A stretch of 37,364 nt of DNA from Sabulicella rubraurantiaca. GTDB taxonomy: Bacteria > Pseudomonadota > Alphaproteobacteria > Acetobacterales > Acetobacteraceae. This document shows positions 1 to 8,620 of the stretch, piece after piece (position 1 is the first letter of the stretch; every line of letters starts with the position of its first letter). Both the position numbers and the translations under genes were made by a program. The stretch lies in contig NZ_JAFEUU010000027.1 in NCBI RefSeq assembly GCF_017355885.1, positions 1 to 37,364 of the forward strand. Reading direction: 5' to 3'. The notes beneath the pieces were generated by a model, which saw only the letters and a program-made list of their open reading frames with translations, did not search any database and was not told where the DNA came from.

Positions 1-868
1 CGCGGGCGGGGTCGAAGGGCAGGCGCGGCAGCCGCACCTCCAGCGTCTTGGGGTCGAGATACTGCCGCAGCGTGTCGCCCAGCACCGCCGGGTGCTCGTG
101 CAGCTCCTTCTCCATGTAGTGGCGGTAGTTGCCCTTGCCCGTCGCAGCGCCGGAGACGGCGGTGACGCGGATCTCGCGCTCCACCTCCTCGCCCTGTGCG
201 TCGAAGAAGCGCGCACCGTCGCAATCCAGCACGGCGTGGTCGCCCTCCTCCAGATAGGCGATGCGGCGGGTCAGCGGGGCGAGCGCCAGCGCGTCGGAGC
301 CGACGAACATCTCGCCCTCGCCGAAGCCGACAGCGAGCGGCGCGCCCTGGCGGGCGCAGATCATCATCTCGGGCCGCCCGGCGAAGATCAGCGCCACGGC
401 GAAGGCGCCATGGACGCGCTTCAAGGCGGCGGCGGCGGCCTCCTCCGGCTCCATGCCCTGGGCCAGCAGGTGGTCGACCAGGCGGCAGAAGGTCTCGGTG
501 TCGGTTTCGGTCTCGAAGGTCGCGCCCTCGGCTTCCAGCTCGGCGCGCAGCTCGGCGTAGTTCTCGAAGATGCCGTTATGGACCACGGCGACGCGCGCGG
601 TGGCGTGGGGGTGGGCGTTGCGCTCCACCGGCGCGCCATGGGTGGCCCAGCGCGTGTGGCCGATGCCGGTGGTGCCGGCCAGCCCCTCGCGCTCCAGCAC
701 GGCGGCGAGGTTGCCGAGCTTGCCCTCGGCGCGGCGGCGCTCGATGTGGCCGTTCACCAGCGTCGCGAGGCCTGCGCTGTCATAGCCGCGGTATTCGAGC
801 CGGCGCAGCGCCTCGAGCAGCCGCGGCGCCACCTCGTCCCGCCCGACAATCCCGAAAATGCCGCACAT
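1..868 (-). CDS. glmS: glutamine--fructose-6-phosphate aminotransferase, N-terminal part (runs off the window)
   Basis: Makes glucosamine-6-phosphate from fructose-6-phosphate and glutamine, the first step of UDP-GlcNAc synthesis in the cytoplasm. Reading back from the ATG at 868 the protein begins MCGIFGIVG; Cys2 is the N-terminal nucleophile of class II glutamine amidotransferases. Further motifs of the glutaminase domain are visible: EYRGYDSAG, HTRWATHG and VVHNGIFENY. About 289 codons are present out of the roughly 610 usual for the family, so the glutaminase domain is complete and the sugar-isomerase (SIS) domains lie outside the window. The start is fixed by the need for Cys at position 2. 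It follows glmU by 2 nt and is surely in the same operon. No damage is seen in the visible part. Confidence 0.96.
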   Translation of the reverse strand, partial: MCGIFGIVGRDEVAPRLLEALRRLEYRGYDSAGLATLVNGHIERRRAEGKLGNLAAVLEREGLAGTTGIGHTRWATHGAPVERNAHPHATARVAVVHNGIFENYAELRAELEAEGATFETETDTETFCRLVDHLLAQGMEPEEAAAAALKRVHGAFAVALIFAGRPEMMICARQGAPLAVGFGEGEMFVGSDALALAPLTRRIAYLEEGDHAVLDCDGARFFDAQGEEVEREIRVTAVSGAATGKGNYRHYMEKELHEHPAVLGDTLRQYLDPKTLEVRLPRLPFDPAR

Positions 869-870
869 CC

Positions 871-2172
871 TTACTTCCCCTTGCCCCTGAAGCCGCGCCC
901 CGGCTTGTTCACCTGCCGTCCGCGCGCGATGGCGAACGCGTCATCCGGCACTTCCTCGGTCACCACGCTGCCCGCCGCCACCAGCGCCCGCGCCCCCACC
1001 CGCACCGGCGCGACCAGCGCCGTGTCGGAGCCGATGAAGGCTCCCTCGCCGATCACCGTGCGGTGCTTGTGAATGCCGTCATAATTGCAGGTGATGGTCC
1101 CGGCGCCGATATTGGCCCGTGCCCCCACCGTCGCGTCGCCAATATAGCTCAGGTGGTTGGCCTTTGCCCCACGGCCGAGCGTCGTCGCCTTCAACTCCAC
1201 GAAATTGCCCACATGGGCCTCTTCCCCCACCTCGGTTCCCGGCCGCAGCCGCGCATAGGGTCCGATCACCGCCCCGGCGCGCACCACGCAATCTTCCAGA
1301 TGTGAGAAGGCTCGAAGGGTCGCTCCGGTTTCCACCGAAACGCCCGGCGCGAAGACCACGTGCGGCTCCACCACCACATCGGGGGCGAGGCGCGTATCCC
1401 AGGAGAGATGCACCGTCTCCGGCGCCACCAGCGTTGCGCCGCCCTCCATGGCGGCCTGACGAAGCCGCTGCTGGATCTCGGCCTCCGCCGCCGCCAGCTC
1501 GGCGCGGCTGTTGATGCCGCGAAGCTCCGCCTCCGGCGCCTCCACGGCGCGGACGCTCAGCCCTTCGCCATGGGCCAGCGCCACCACGTCGGTCAGGTAG
1601 AACTCGCCCTGGCGGTTCTCGTTCCGCAGCGCCGCCAGCCAGCGGAAGAGCCGCCCGGCCTCGGCACAGACTACCCCAGCGTTGCAGATGGGGATGGCGC
1701 GCTCCTCCTCTGTGGCATCGGCCCATTCGACGATGCGCTCTACCTGCCCCGACGCGCCCTGCACCACGCGGCCATACTTGCCGGGGTCGGCGGGGCGCAT
1801 GGCCAGCAGCGCGAGGTCGGCCTCCTGCCGCGCCTCCACCAAGCGGCGCAGCGTGTCGGGGGCGATCAGAGGGTTGTCGCCGTAGAGCACCGCCACGTCG
1901 CCGCTGAAGCCTTCGAGCAGCGGCGCGGCCATGCGGGCGGCGTGGCCCGTCCCCAGCCTTTCCGCCTGCACCACCGTGGCGTGGGGGGCGACGGCCTTTT
2001 CCAGCGACTCCATCCCCGGCCCGACCACCACCACGACACGGTCGAACACGCCCTCGCATGCCGCCAGCAGGTGCCGGATCATCGGCCGGCCGGCGAGGCG
2101 GTGCATGACCTTCGGCAAGACGGATTTCATGCGGGTCCCCTGACCCGCAGCGAGGATGATGGCGGCGCGCAT
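871..2172 (-). CDS. glmU: bifunctional GlcNAc-1-phosphate uridyltransferase / glucosamine-1-phosphate acetyltransferase
   Basis: Cytoplasmic enzyme for the last two steps to UDP-GlcNAc: acetylation of glucosamine-1-phosphate, then uridylyl transfer. The 433-aa protein opens with the nucleotidyltransferase signature LAAGQGTRMKS, with the sugar-nucleotide binding region YGDNPL and CNAGV further on. From about residue 250 it becomes a left-handed beta-helix of hexapeptide repeats, with the acetyltransferase site around NFVELK, KANHLSYIGD, NIGAGTITCNYDG and HKHRT. It is slightly shorter than the usual 450-460 aa, with both domains intact. Its stop is 2 nt before the glmS start, so the two act in one pathway and probably one transcript. 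The start is the only reasonable ATG; the codons MRAAIILAAG match the family N-terminus. Confidence 0.97.
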   Translation of the reverse strand: MRAAIILAAGQGTRMKSVLPKVMHRLAGRPMIRHLLAACEGVFDRVVVVVGPGMESLEKAVAPHATVVQAERLGTGHAARMAAPLLEGFSGDVAVLYGDNPLIAPDTLRRLVEARQEADLALLAMRPADPGKYGRVVQGASGQVERIVEWADATEEERAIPICNAGVVCAEAGRLFRWLAALRNENRQGEFYLTDVVALAHGEGLSVRAVEAPEAELRGINSRAELAAAEAEIQQRLRQAAMEGGATLVAPETVHLSWDTRLAPDVVVEPHVVFAPGVSVETGATLRAFSHLEDCVVRAGAVIGPYARLRPGTEVGEEAHVGNFVELKATTLGRGAKANHLSYIGDATVGARANIGAGTITCNYDGIHKHRTVIGEGAFIGSDTALVAPVRVGARALVAAGSVVTEEVPDDAFAIARGRQVNKPGRGFRGKGK

Positions 2173-2309
2173 GAAGTGATCCCTGTCCCGGTGGGAAGGA
2201 CGTCCCGTCGGGTCCCCTGAATGCTGGTAGGCAAGCGGCCCAGGCGCGGCAAGTCCACCCCCGGTGACGCTTTCTTGCGGCGTCTTGCTGCACGCGATAG
2301 GCGGGGGTC

Positions 2310-2936
2310 ATGCCCCTCGCCATCTTCGACCTGGACGGGACGCTTGTGCACAGCGCCCCGGACATCGCCGCCGCGCTGAATCGCCTCATGGCACGCCGCG
2401 CCCTTCCCTCCTTCGATCTGCCGGAGGTGCAGGCCATGATCGGCGACGGGGCGCGCGCCCTGCTCGCCAAGGCCTTCGCCACACGCGGCGCCGCCTGGGG
2501 GGAGGAGGATCTCCAAAGCTTCCTGCCGGATCTGGAGGCGAACAGCGCCGTGCTGACCCGCCCCTTCCCCGGCATCCCGGAGGCGCTGGCCGGCCTATCC
2601 GAAGCCGGATGGGACCTCGCCGTCTGCACCAACAAGCCCATCGCCGCCACGCGCGCCCTGCTGGATGGGCTGGGCCTTGCCGGCCACTTCCCGGTGGTGC
2701 TGGGCGGCGACAGCCTTTCCGTCCGCAAGCCCGACCCGGGCCATGTGCGCGGCGTGCTGGACGAGGTCGGCGCCGCGCCGGACGAGGCGGTGATGATTGG
2801 CGACCATTCCAACGACGTGCTGGCGGCGCGCGGCGCGGGGGTGCGGAGCATTTTCGCGGCCTGGGGCTATGGCGCCGATCCAGGGGCGGATGCGGTCGCG
2901 CTCTCGCCCGCCGAGCTGCTTCAGACCGTCAGGTAG
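2310..2936 (+). CDS. gph: HAD-family phosphatase, phosphoglycolate phosphatase-like
   Basis: 208-aa haloacid dehalogenase hydrolase. Motif I is FDLDGT with nucleophile Asp7 and acid/base Asp9; motif II is CTNKP; motif III is the Lys in KPDPG; motif IV is MIGDHSNDV. The cap between motifs I and II is the alpha-helical type of Gph. The family removes phosphate from 2-phosphoglycolate, formed during DNA repair or by oxygenase reactions, but many Gph-like paralogues act on other small sugar or amino phosphates, so the substrate is inferred. The ATG follows GGCGGGGGTC, a usable ribosome binding site. It is divergent from glmU (137 bp apart) and its last 16 bp overlap the end of livF on the other strand. 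Confidence 0.85.
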   Translation: MPLAIFDLDGTLVHSAPDIAAALNRLMARRALPSFDLPEVQAMIGDGARALLAKAFATRGAAWGEEDLQSFLPDLEANSAVLTRPFPGIPEALAGLSEAGWDLAVCTNKPIAATRALLDGLGLAGHFPVVLGGDSLSVRKPDPGHVRGVLDEVGAAPDEAVMIGDHSNDVLAARGAGVRSIFAAWGYGADPGADAVALSPAELLQTVR

Positions 2937-3622
2937 GCGGCGCGCACCGCCTCGTCGGCCATCAGGGCTTCCATCGTCCCCTCCCAGCGGATCACGCCCT
3001 TTTCCAGCACCAGGGCGCGGTCGCTGACCAAGCGCGCGAAATGCAGGTTCTGCTCGGAGAGCAGTACAGTCAGCCCCTCCCGCTTCAGCTGCAGGACGGC
3101 CTCGGCCATGCGCTCCACGATCACGGGGGCCAGCCCCTCGCTCGGCTCGTCCAGCAGGATCAGGCGCGGATTGCCCATCAACGTGCGTGCGATGGTGAGC
3201 ATCTGCTGCTCGCCACCGCTCATCCTCCCGCCTGGCCGCGCCATCATGGCGCCGAGGCTGGGGAAAAGCGCGGCCACGCGGGCGGGGGTCCAGGACGCCA
3301 TGCCATCCGGGGCGGGACGGCGACCGACTTCCAGATTCTCGGCGACCGTCAACTCGCTGAAGATGCGCCGCTCCTCCGGGACGTAGCCCAGGCCGCGCCG
3401 GGCGATGCTGAAGGGCTCGCGCCCCGCCACCTCCTCGCCCTGGAAGCGGACCGAGCCGGCGGAGGGGCGGACCAGCCCCATCACCGCCTTCATCGTCGTG
3501 CTCTTGCCCGCGCCGTTGCGGCCGAGCAGCGCGACCACCTCCCCTTCCCGGGCCAGGAAGGAGACGCCGTGGAGGATGTGGGCGCGGCCGTAATGCGCGT
3601 GCAGGCCCGAGACCTCAAGCAT
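2921..3622 (-). CDS. livF: ABC transporter ATP-binding protein, LivF type
   Basis: One of two ATPases that power a branched-chain-amino-acid-type (HAAT family) importer at the inner membrane. The 233-aa protein has Walker A GRNGAGKST (about 34-42), the ABC signature MSGGEQQML (about 134-142) and Walker B LILLDEPSEGL (about 154-164), plus the SEQNL switch region. I chose the ATG at 3622 (MLEVSGLHAHYG) over longer in-frame starts because it matches the family N-terminus and overlaps the end of livG by 8 nt, typical of coupled translation. It is the last gene of the block that begins at 11963. The ligand need not be an amino acid; the neighbours point to an organic acid. Confidence 0.93.
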   Translation of the reverse strand: MLEVSGLHAHYGRAHILHGVSFLAREGEVVALLGRNGAGKSTTMKAVMGLVRPSAGSVRFQGEEVAGREPFSIARRGLGYVPEERRIFSELTVAENLEVGRRPAPDGMASWTPARVAALFPSLGAMMARPGGRMSGGEQQMLTIARTLMGNPRLILLDEPSEGLAPVIVERMAEAVLQLKREGLTVLLSEQNLHFARLVSDRALVLEKGVIRWEGTMEALMADEAVRAAYLTV

Positions 3623-4376
3623 GGCCGTGCGTCGCCCCGGTGCCGAGATACACCTCCCGCACCCGCGCATCAGCGCGCACCTCTTCAGGCGCACCCTCCG
3701 CAATGGGGCGTCCGCGGTCGAGGACCAGGATGCGGTCGGCATGGCCGAACACCACATCCATGTCGTGCTCAGTGAACAGCACGGCGATGCCGCCTTCGCG
3801 TGCGATGCGCGCGGTCAGTTCCATCAGTGCCACGCGCTCCGCCGGGGCCATGCCGGCGGTCGGCTCGTCCATCAGCAGCAAGGCCGGGTCGTTGGCCAGG
3901 GCGATGGCGAGTTCCACCCGCTTCAGGTCGCCATAGGCCAGCACGCCGCAGGGGCGCGCGGCCTGCGCCACCATCCCCACACGCTCCAGCAGCGCAAGGG
4001 CCCGCGCCGGGTCCTCGCGCGCCACCGGGTTCCACAGGTCGAACAGGCGGCGGCGATGCGAAAGCAGCGCCATCTGCACATTCTCCAGCACCGTCATGGA
4101 GCCGAAGGTGGCGGTGATCTGGAAGGTGCGGCCCACCCCCATGCGCCAGACGCGGCGCGGCGGCATCCCGGTGATGTCCTCGCCGCGCAGCCGCACCTGC
4201 CCGCGATCGGGGCGAAGCTGGCCGTTCAGCATGTTGAAGCAGGTGGATTTCCCGGCGCCGTTCGGCCCGATCAGCGCCAGCAGCTCACCGGCCGCGACGC
4301 GCAGTGTCACCCCCGCCACGGCATGGACTCCGCCGAAGCTCTTGTGCAGGTCGGTCGCTTCCAGCGTAGCGCTCAT
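3615..4376 (-). CDS. livG: ABC transporter ATP-binding protein, LivG type
   Basis: Second ATPase of the HAAT-type importer, 253 aa. Walker A is GPNGAGKST (about 37-45), Walker B LLLMDEPTAGM, and the switch histidine lies in FTEHDMDVVF. The signature loop reads AYGDLKRVE rather than the more common SYGEQR, which is a known sort of variation in LivG proteins. The ATG at 4376 (MSATLEATDLHKSFGG) overlaps the stop of the fused permease gene by 4 nt (ATGA), so I preferred it to a start 28 codons upstream. Together with LivF it should form the nucleotide-binding heterodimer on the permease. Confidence 0.93.
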   Translation of the reverse strand: MSATLEATDLHKSFGGVHAVAGVTLRVAAGELLALIGPNGAGKSTCFNMLNGQLRPDRGQVRLRGEDITGMPPRRVWRMGVGRTFQITATFGSMTVLENVQMALLSHRRRLFDLWNPVAREDPARALALLERVGMVAQAARPCGVLAYGDLKRVELAIALANDPALLLMDEPTAGMAPAERVALMELTARIAREGGIAVLFTEHDMDVVFGHADRILVLDRGRPIAEGAPEEVRADARVREVYLGTGATHGHA

Positions 4377-6196
4377 GCGCGCCTCCGCGCGACCCCGGCC
4401 AGGCCCTGCGGGAAGAACAGCACCAGCAGCAGGATCACCGCGCCCAGGAACAGCCGCCACAGCTCGAAGAGCCGCATCAGCTGCTCATGGATCCAGGTAT
4501 ACGCCAGCGCCCCGACAATGGGCCCGCTGATGGTCTGCACGCCTCCCAGCAGCACCATGAGCAGCGCATCCACCGAGCGCGGGATGGCCATGTAGGTCGG
4601 GAAGACGCTGCCCTTGCTGTAGGCGAAGAGCCCGCCGGCAATGCCCGCCGCCACCGCCGCCAGGGTGAATGCCGCCCAGCGAATGTGGAACCCGTCCATG
4701 CCGATCGCCTCCGCCCGCAGCGGCGAGTCGCGCCCGGCGCGCAGCGCATAGCCGAAGGGCGCGAAGATGGCCCGGCGCAGCAGCAGCGTCGCCGCCACGC
4801 AGAGCACCAACGACAGGTAGTAGAAGACCAGCTTCGGCTGCGCCCAGGCGGAGGGCCAGACGCCGAGGATGCCGTTGTCGCCGCCGGTGATCTCGACCCA
4901 CTGGAAGGCGGCCGACCAGGCGATCTGCGCGAAGGCCAGGGTCAGCATCGCGGCATAGACGCCGGAGAGCCGCACACAGAACCAGCCGAAGACGAAGCCG
5001 GCCAGCCCGGCGGCGAAGGGCGCGGCGAGCAGCCCCACCTCCATCGGTGCGGCGAGATGCTTGACAAGCAATCCCGCGCCATAGGCGCCGAGGCCGAAAT
5101 AGGCGGCATGGCCGAAGCTCGCCATGCCGCCCGGCCCCATGATGAAATGGAGCGAGGCGGCGAAGAGCACCATGATCGCGATCTCGGTGAAGACGATCAG
5201 GGCGAAGTCGCCAAGGAAGGGTGGCACGAGGATCGCCAGCGCCAGCAGGGCGAGGAGGAGGATGCGCCCCCAGCCCGGCGTCGCCTCCAGCGGCGGCTCC
5301 ACCACCTGCGCCGCATGGGCGGAGGACGGCGCGCGGCCCAGCAGCCCGTGCGGGCGCACCACCAGCACCACCGCCATCACCAGGAAGGCCAGCACCAGCG
5401 TGATCTTCGGGAAGATCAGGATGCCGAAGGCCTGCATCTGGCCGATCAGCAGCGCCGCCAGGAAGGCGCCGGGCAAGGAGCCCAGCCCGCCCACCACCAC
5501 CACCACGAAGGCCTCGGCGATGATGGCGAGGTCCATCTGCAGGTTCACGCTTTCGCGCGGCAATTGCAGCGCCCCGCCCAGCCCGGCCAGGACGGAACCC
5601 AGGAAGAACACGGTGGTGAAAAGCATGCGCTGGTTCACCCCCAGCGCCCCCACCATCTCGCGGTCCGCCGTGGCGGCGCGGACCAGCGTGCCCCAGCGCG
5701 TGCGGTGGAAGAGCAGCCAGAGCAGGCCGAGCATCACCGGCCCCACCGCGATCAGGAACAGCTCATAGAGGGGAAAGCGCACCCCCAGCACCTCGGTCGC
5801 GCCGCGCAGCCCCGGGGCGCGCGGGCCCAGCAAATCCTGCGGCCCCCAGGTCAGCAAAGCGAGATCCTGCACGATCAGCACCACGCCAAAGGTGGCGAGG
5901 AGCTGGAATAGCTCGGGCGCCTTGTAGATGCGGCGCAAGAGCAGCACCTCGATCAGCACGCCCAGCACGCCGACGATCAACGCGGCGGCCAATACCCCGC
6001 CCCAGAACCCGAGGTGCCCGCGCGGCAGGTTGGTGACCAGCGTCCAGGCGAGATACGCGCCCAGCATGTAGAAGGAGCCGTGCGCGAAGTTCACGATGCG
6101 CGTGACGCCGAAGATCACCGTCAGCCCGGAGGCGACGAGAAACAGCGACGAGGCGGAGGCGAGGCCGGACAGCCCCTGGACGAGAAGGTTTTCCAG
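4373..6196 (-). CDS. fused LivH-LivM type ABC permease, no canonical start codon
   Basis: Integral membrane component of the importer. Roughly the first 290 residues are LivH-like (ending near VVRPHGLLGR) and the remainder LivM-like (containing MGPGGMASFGHAAYFGLGAY and GGDNGILGV), joined by a short linker, so a single 607-aa chain replaces the usual two. The sequence coding for the expected first membrane segment (LVQGLSGLASASSLFLVASG) runs back without a break to a TAG at 6203-6205, which is the stop codon of the binding-protein gene in the same frame. No ATG, GTG or TTG occurs in that stretch. The first usable canonical codon is a GTG at 6118, which would delete the first membrane helix. 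I have placed the start at a CTG (6194-6196), which is inference; readthrough of the TAG or a lost start codon are alternatives. Confidence 0.85.
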   Translation of the reverse strand: MENLLVQGLSGLASASSLFLVASGLTVIFGVTRIVNFAHGSFYMLGAYLAWTLVTNLPRGHLGFWGGVLAAALIVGVLGVLIEVLLLRRIYKAPELFQLLATFGVVLIVQDLALLTWGPQDLLGPRAPGLRGATEVLGVRFPLYELFLIAVGPVMLGLLWLLFHRTRWGTLVRAATADREMVGALGVNQRMLFTTVFFLGSVLAGLGGALQLPRESVNLQMDLAIIAEAFVVVVVGGLGSLPGAFLAALLIGQMQAFGILIFPKITLVLAFLVMAVVLVVRPHGLLGRAPSSAHAAQVVEPPLEATPGWGRILLLALLALAILVPPFLGDFALIVFTEIAIMVLFAASLHFIMGPGGMASFGHAAYFGLGAYGAGLLVKHLAAPMEVGLLAAPFAAGLAGFVFGWFCVRLSGVYAAMLTLAFAQIAWSAAFQWVEITGGDNGILGVWPSAWAQPKLVFYYLSLVLCVAATLLLRRAIFAPFGYALRAGRDSPLRAEAIGMDGFHIRWAAFTLAAVAAGIAGGLFAYSKGSVFPTYMAIPRSVDALLMVLLGGVQTISGPIVGALAYTWIHEQLMRLFELWRLFLGAVILLLVLFFPQGLAGVARRRA

Positions 6197-6202
6197 GGTG
6201 AA

Positions 6203-7417
6203 CTAAGCCTGCGGCCGCAGCCCGCGCACCACGTCGTCGGACGGCAGGTATTTGCGCCCATCGGCGTAGTGCCAATCCACCATCACACCGCGCCCGTTCC
6301 GCACCGCCGTACGCCCGACATAGGCGCCAAGGGTGGACTGGTGGTCGAGGGCACGGAACTCCACCTCCGCCTCGCCGAAGGCGGAGTTGAAGCGCAGCCC
6401 GCGCATGGCCTCGACCATCGGGTCGGTCTCCGTGCTGCCGGATTTCCGCAGCATGGCCAGGATGGCGGTGACCGTGTCGTAGGCAACGACGCTGCCCAGG
6501 CGCGGATGGTCGCGGAACCGGCTGCGATAGGCCTCGCGGAAGCGGCGATGCCCTTCCGTGTTCAGCTCCTGCCAAGGATAGCCGGTGACGATCCAGTTCT
6601 CCGGCGCCTCGTCGCCCAGCGGGTCGAGGTATTCGGGCTCGCCGGTCAGAAGGGAGACGACGCGGCGGCGGTCGAAGAGTCCGCGCGTGGAGCCCTGGCG
6701 GACGAAATTCGTCAGGTCGGCGGCGAAGGTGACGTTGAAGATCGCCTCCGGATTGGCCCCGGCCAGGGCCTGCACCGTGGCCCCGGCATCGATGCGGCCC
6801 AGGGCCGGGAATTGCTCCGCCACGAACTGCACGTCGGGCTTGGCGCGGGTGAGCAGCTCCTTGAACCAGCGCACCGCGGACTGGCCATACTCGTAGTTGG
6901 GGGCGACGGTGGCCCAGCGGCGCGCGGGCAGCTTCGCCGCCTCCTCCACCAGCATGGCGCATTGCATGTAGGTCGAAGGGCGCAGCCGGAAGGTGTAGCG
7001 GTTGCCTCGCGCCCAGACGAGCGCATCGGTCAGCGGCTCCGACGCCACGAAGAGGCGGCGGTTCTGGTTGGCGAAATCCGCGATGGCGAGTCCGACATTG
7101 GACAGGAAGCCGCCGGAAAGCAGGTGGACGCGCTCGTTGTTGATCAGCTCGCCGGCATGGCGCACCGCGTCCTCAGGGCGGCCGGCATCGTCGCGGAACA
7201 CCGTCTCGATCCGGCGGCCATTCACGCCACCGGCGGCGTTGGCCTCGTCCACCGCCATGGTCCAGCCATTGCGATAGGGCATGAGGAAGGCGGGCTGGGA
7301 CGAGTAGGAATTGATCTCGCCGATGCGGATCGGGCCGTCCGCCCCTTGGGCCTGCACTGCGGGCGCGGCCAGGACCGCGCCACCCGCCAGGATCGTCCCA
7401 CGACGCCCGAGAATCAT
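6203..7417 (-). CDS. periplasmic substrate-binding protein of the HAAT-type ABC transporter
   Basis: 404-aa type I periplasmic binding protein (LivJ/LivK-like fold) that captures the ligand for the fused permease. The N-terminus MILGRRGTILAGGAVLAAPA ending in VQAQ is a signal peptide with a twin-arginine-like start and cleavage near residue 24. The mature part begins with IRIGEINSYSS and contains the family region GGVNGRRIETVFRDDAGRPE. An ATG at 7417 is preceded at 6 nt by GGGGAG; an ATG two codons upstream is the alternative. The 60-nt gap to the preceding dehydrogenase gene is short and on the same strand. The ligand cannot be read from the sequence; the neighbouring beta-oxidation genes suggest an aliphatic or alicyclic acid rather than an amino acid. 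Confidence 0.9.
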   Translation of the reverse strand: MILGRRGTILAGGAVLAAPAVQAQGADGPIRIGEINSYSSQPAFLMPYRNGWTMAVDEANAAGGVNGRRIETVFRDDAGRPEDAVRHAGELINNERVHLLSGGFLSNVGLAIADFANQNRRLFVASEPLTDALVWARGNRYTFRLRPSTYMQCAMLVEEAAKLPARRWATVAPNYEYGQSAVRWFKELLTRAKPDVQFVAEQFPALGRIDAGATVQALAGANPEAIFNVTFAADLTNFVRQGSTRGLFDRRRVVSLLTGEPEYLDPLGDEAPENWIVTGYPWQELNTEGHRRFREAYRSRFRDHPRLGSVVAYDTVTAILAMLRKSGSTETDPMVEAMRGLRFNSAFGEAEVEFRALDHQSTLGAYVGRTAVRNGRGVMVDWHYADGRKYLPSDDVVRGLRPQA

Positions 7418-7477
7418 CGCCATCTCCCCGCAGCTTGCGGCGCGAAGCAAAGCAAGCCCCGCGCCGCGCCGCAAGGA

Positions 7478-8614
7478 CTAAGCGGCCTGGACGAGACCCC
7501 CGGCATCGGACAGCGCCCGCAGGTGATGGTCCGTGTCGCCGAAGGTCGCCTCGTTCACCGTCAGGCGCTTGAAGTAGTGGCCGGCGGCATACTCCATCGT
7601 CATGGCGATGCCGCCATGGAGCTGGATGCTCAGCTGGCCCACCAGGCGGCTGGCCCGGCCGACCTGCACCTTCACCGCGTGCATGTCGCGCCGCCGCTCC
7701 GCCGCGTCCTCGCCGCGCGAGGCCATGGCGGCGAAATAGGCCATGGAGCGCGACTGCTCGATCGCCACGAGCATGTCCGCGGCCTTGTGCTGCAGGGCCT
7801 GGAAGGAGCCGATGGGGCGGCCGAACTGGGTGCGGGTCTTCATGTAGTCCACGGTCATGCCGTGCACGACATCCATCGCCCCCACCGCCTCGGCGGCCAG
7901 GGCGGCGATGGCCTCGTCCACCACCCGGTCCACGAGGTCCATGCCGTCCTCGCTCAGGCAATGGCTGGCGCGGGCATTCTCGAAGGCCACCTCGGCGGCG
8001 CGGCTGCCATCCACCTGACGGAAGCCGCGGATGGAGGAAGCCTCCCCCTTCGGCACCAGGAAGACGCCGACGCCCTGACGGTCGCGCTGGCCGCCGCCGG
8101 TGCGGGCGGTGACGATGAAGTGGTCGGCCGTGTCGCCGTGCAGCACCATGCCCTTGCGGCCGGTGATGACCCAGCCGGAGCCGTCGCGCTTCGCCGTGGT
8201 CTGCACGTCATGCAGGTCGTAGCGGGACTGGCGCTCCTGCTGCGCGAAGGCGAGCAGCGTCTCGCCCCCGGCGATGCCGGGCACCAACTCGCCACGCAGG
8301 CCGGCATCCGCGCCATGGCGCAGGAAGCCGCCGCCCAGGACCAGCGTCGAGAACCAGGGCTCCAGCGTGATGAAGCGGCCCATCTGCTCGGCCAGGATCA
8401 GCATCTCCTCGGCCCCGCCGCCGAAGCCGCCATCCTCCTCGCTGAAGGGCAAGCCCAGCAGGCCAAGCTCCGCATACTGGGCCCACAGCTCGCGGCTCCA
8501 GCCCGTCTCGCTCGCCATGAAGCCCCGCCGGGCCTCGAAGCCGTAGCGGTCGGTGAGGGTGCGACGGATGCTGTCCTGGAGCAGCGACTGCTCCTCGTTC
8601 AGGTCGAAATCCAT
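7478..8614 (-). CDS. acyl-CoA dehydrogenase, small-subunit type (PimD-like)
   Basis: 378-aa FAD-dependent acyl-CoA dehydrogenase. It starts MDFDLNEEQSLLQDSIRR, has the middle beta domain around GRKGMVLHGDTADH and the C-terminal helical part with QLHGGIAMTMEYAAGHYFKRL. It lacks the common GTNEI segment near the C-terminus, as seen in the smaller partner of two-subunit dehydrogenases such as PimCD. It begins 6 nt after the stop of the larger dehydrogenase gene, so the two are probably translated together and form a heteromer. Such enzymes introduce the first double bond into acyl-CoA chains; the pimeloyl-CoA assignment is by resemblance of gene set and lengths only. Confidence 0.88.
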   Translation of the reverse strand: MDFDLNEEQSLLQDSIRRTLTDRYGFEARRGFMASETGWSRELWAQYAELGLLGLPFSEEDGGFGGGAEEMLILAEQMGRFITLEPWFSTLVLGGGFLRHGADAGLRGELVPGIAGGETLLAFAQQERQSRYDLHDVQTTAKRDGSGWVITGRKGMVLHGDTADHFIVTARTGGGQRDRQGVGVFLVPKGEASSIRGFRQVDGSRAAEVAFENARASHCLSEDGMDLVDRVVDEAIAALAAEAVGAMDVVHGMTVDYMKTRTQFGRPIGSFQALQHKAADMLVAIEQSRSMAYFAAMASRGEDAAERRRDMHAVKVQVGRASRLVGQLSIQLHGGIAMTMEYAAGHYFKRLTVNEATFGDTDHHLRALSDAGGLVQAA

Positions 8615-8620
8615 GTCGTG

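Noticed and set aside
2173-2309. Promoters in the glmU/gph divergent region
   Set aside because: TTGCCG-17-TACCAG on the minus strand matches consensus only 4/6 and 3/6; too weak in GC-rich DNA to report as a feature.
1079-2851. A 590-codon minus-strand frame across glmU and gph
   Set aside because: Overlaps glmU in another frame and gph on the other strand; both real genes carry complete family motifs.
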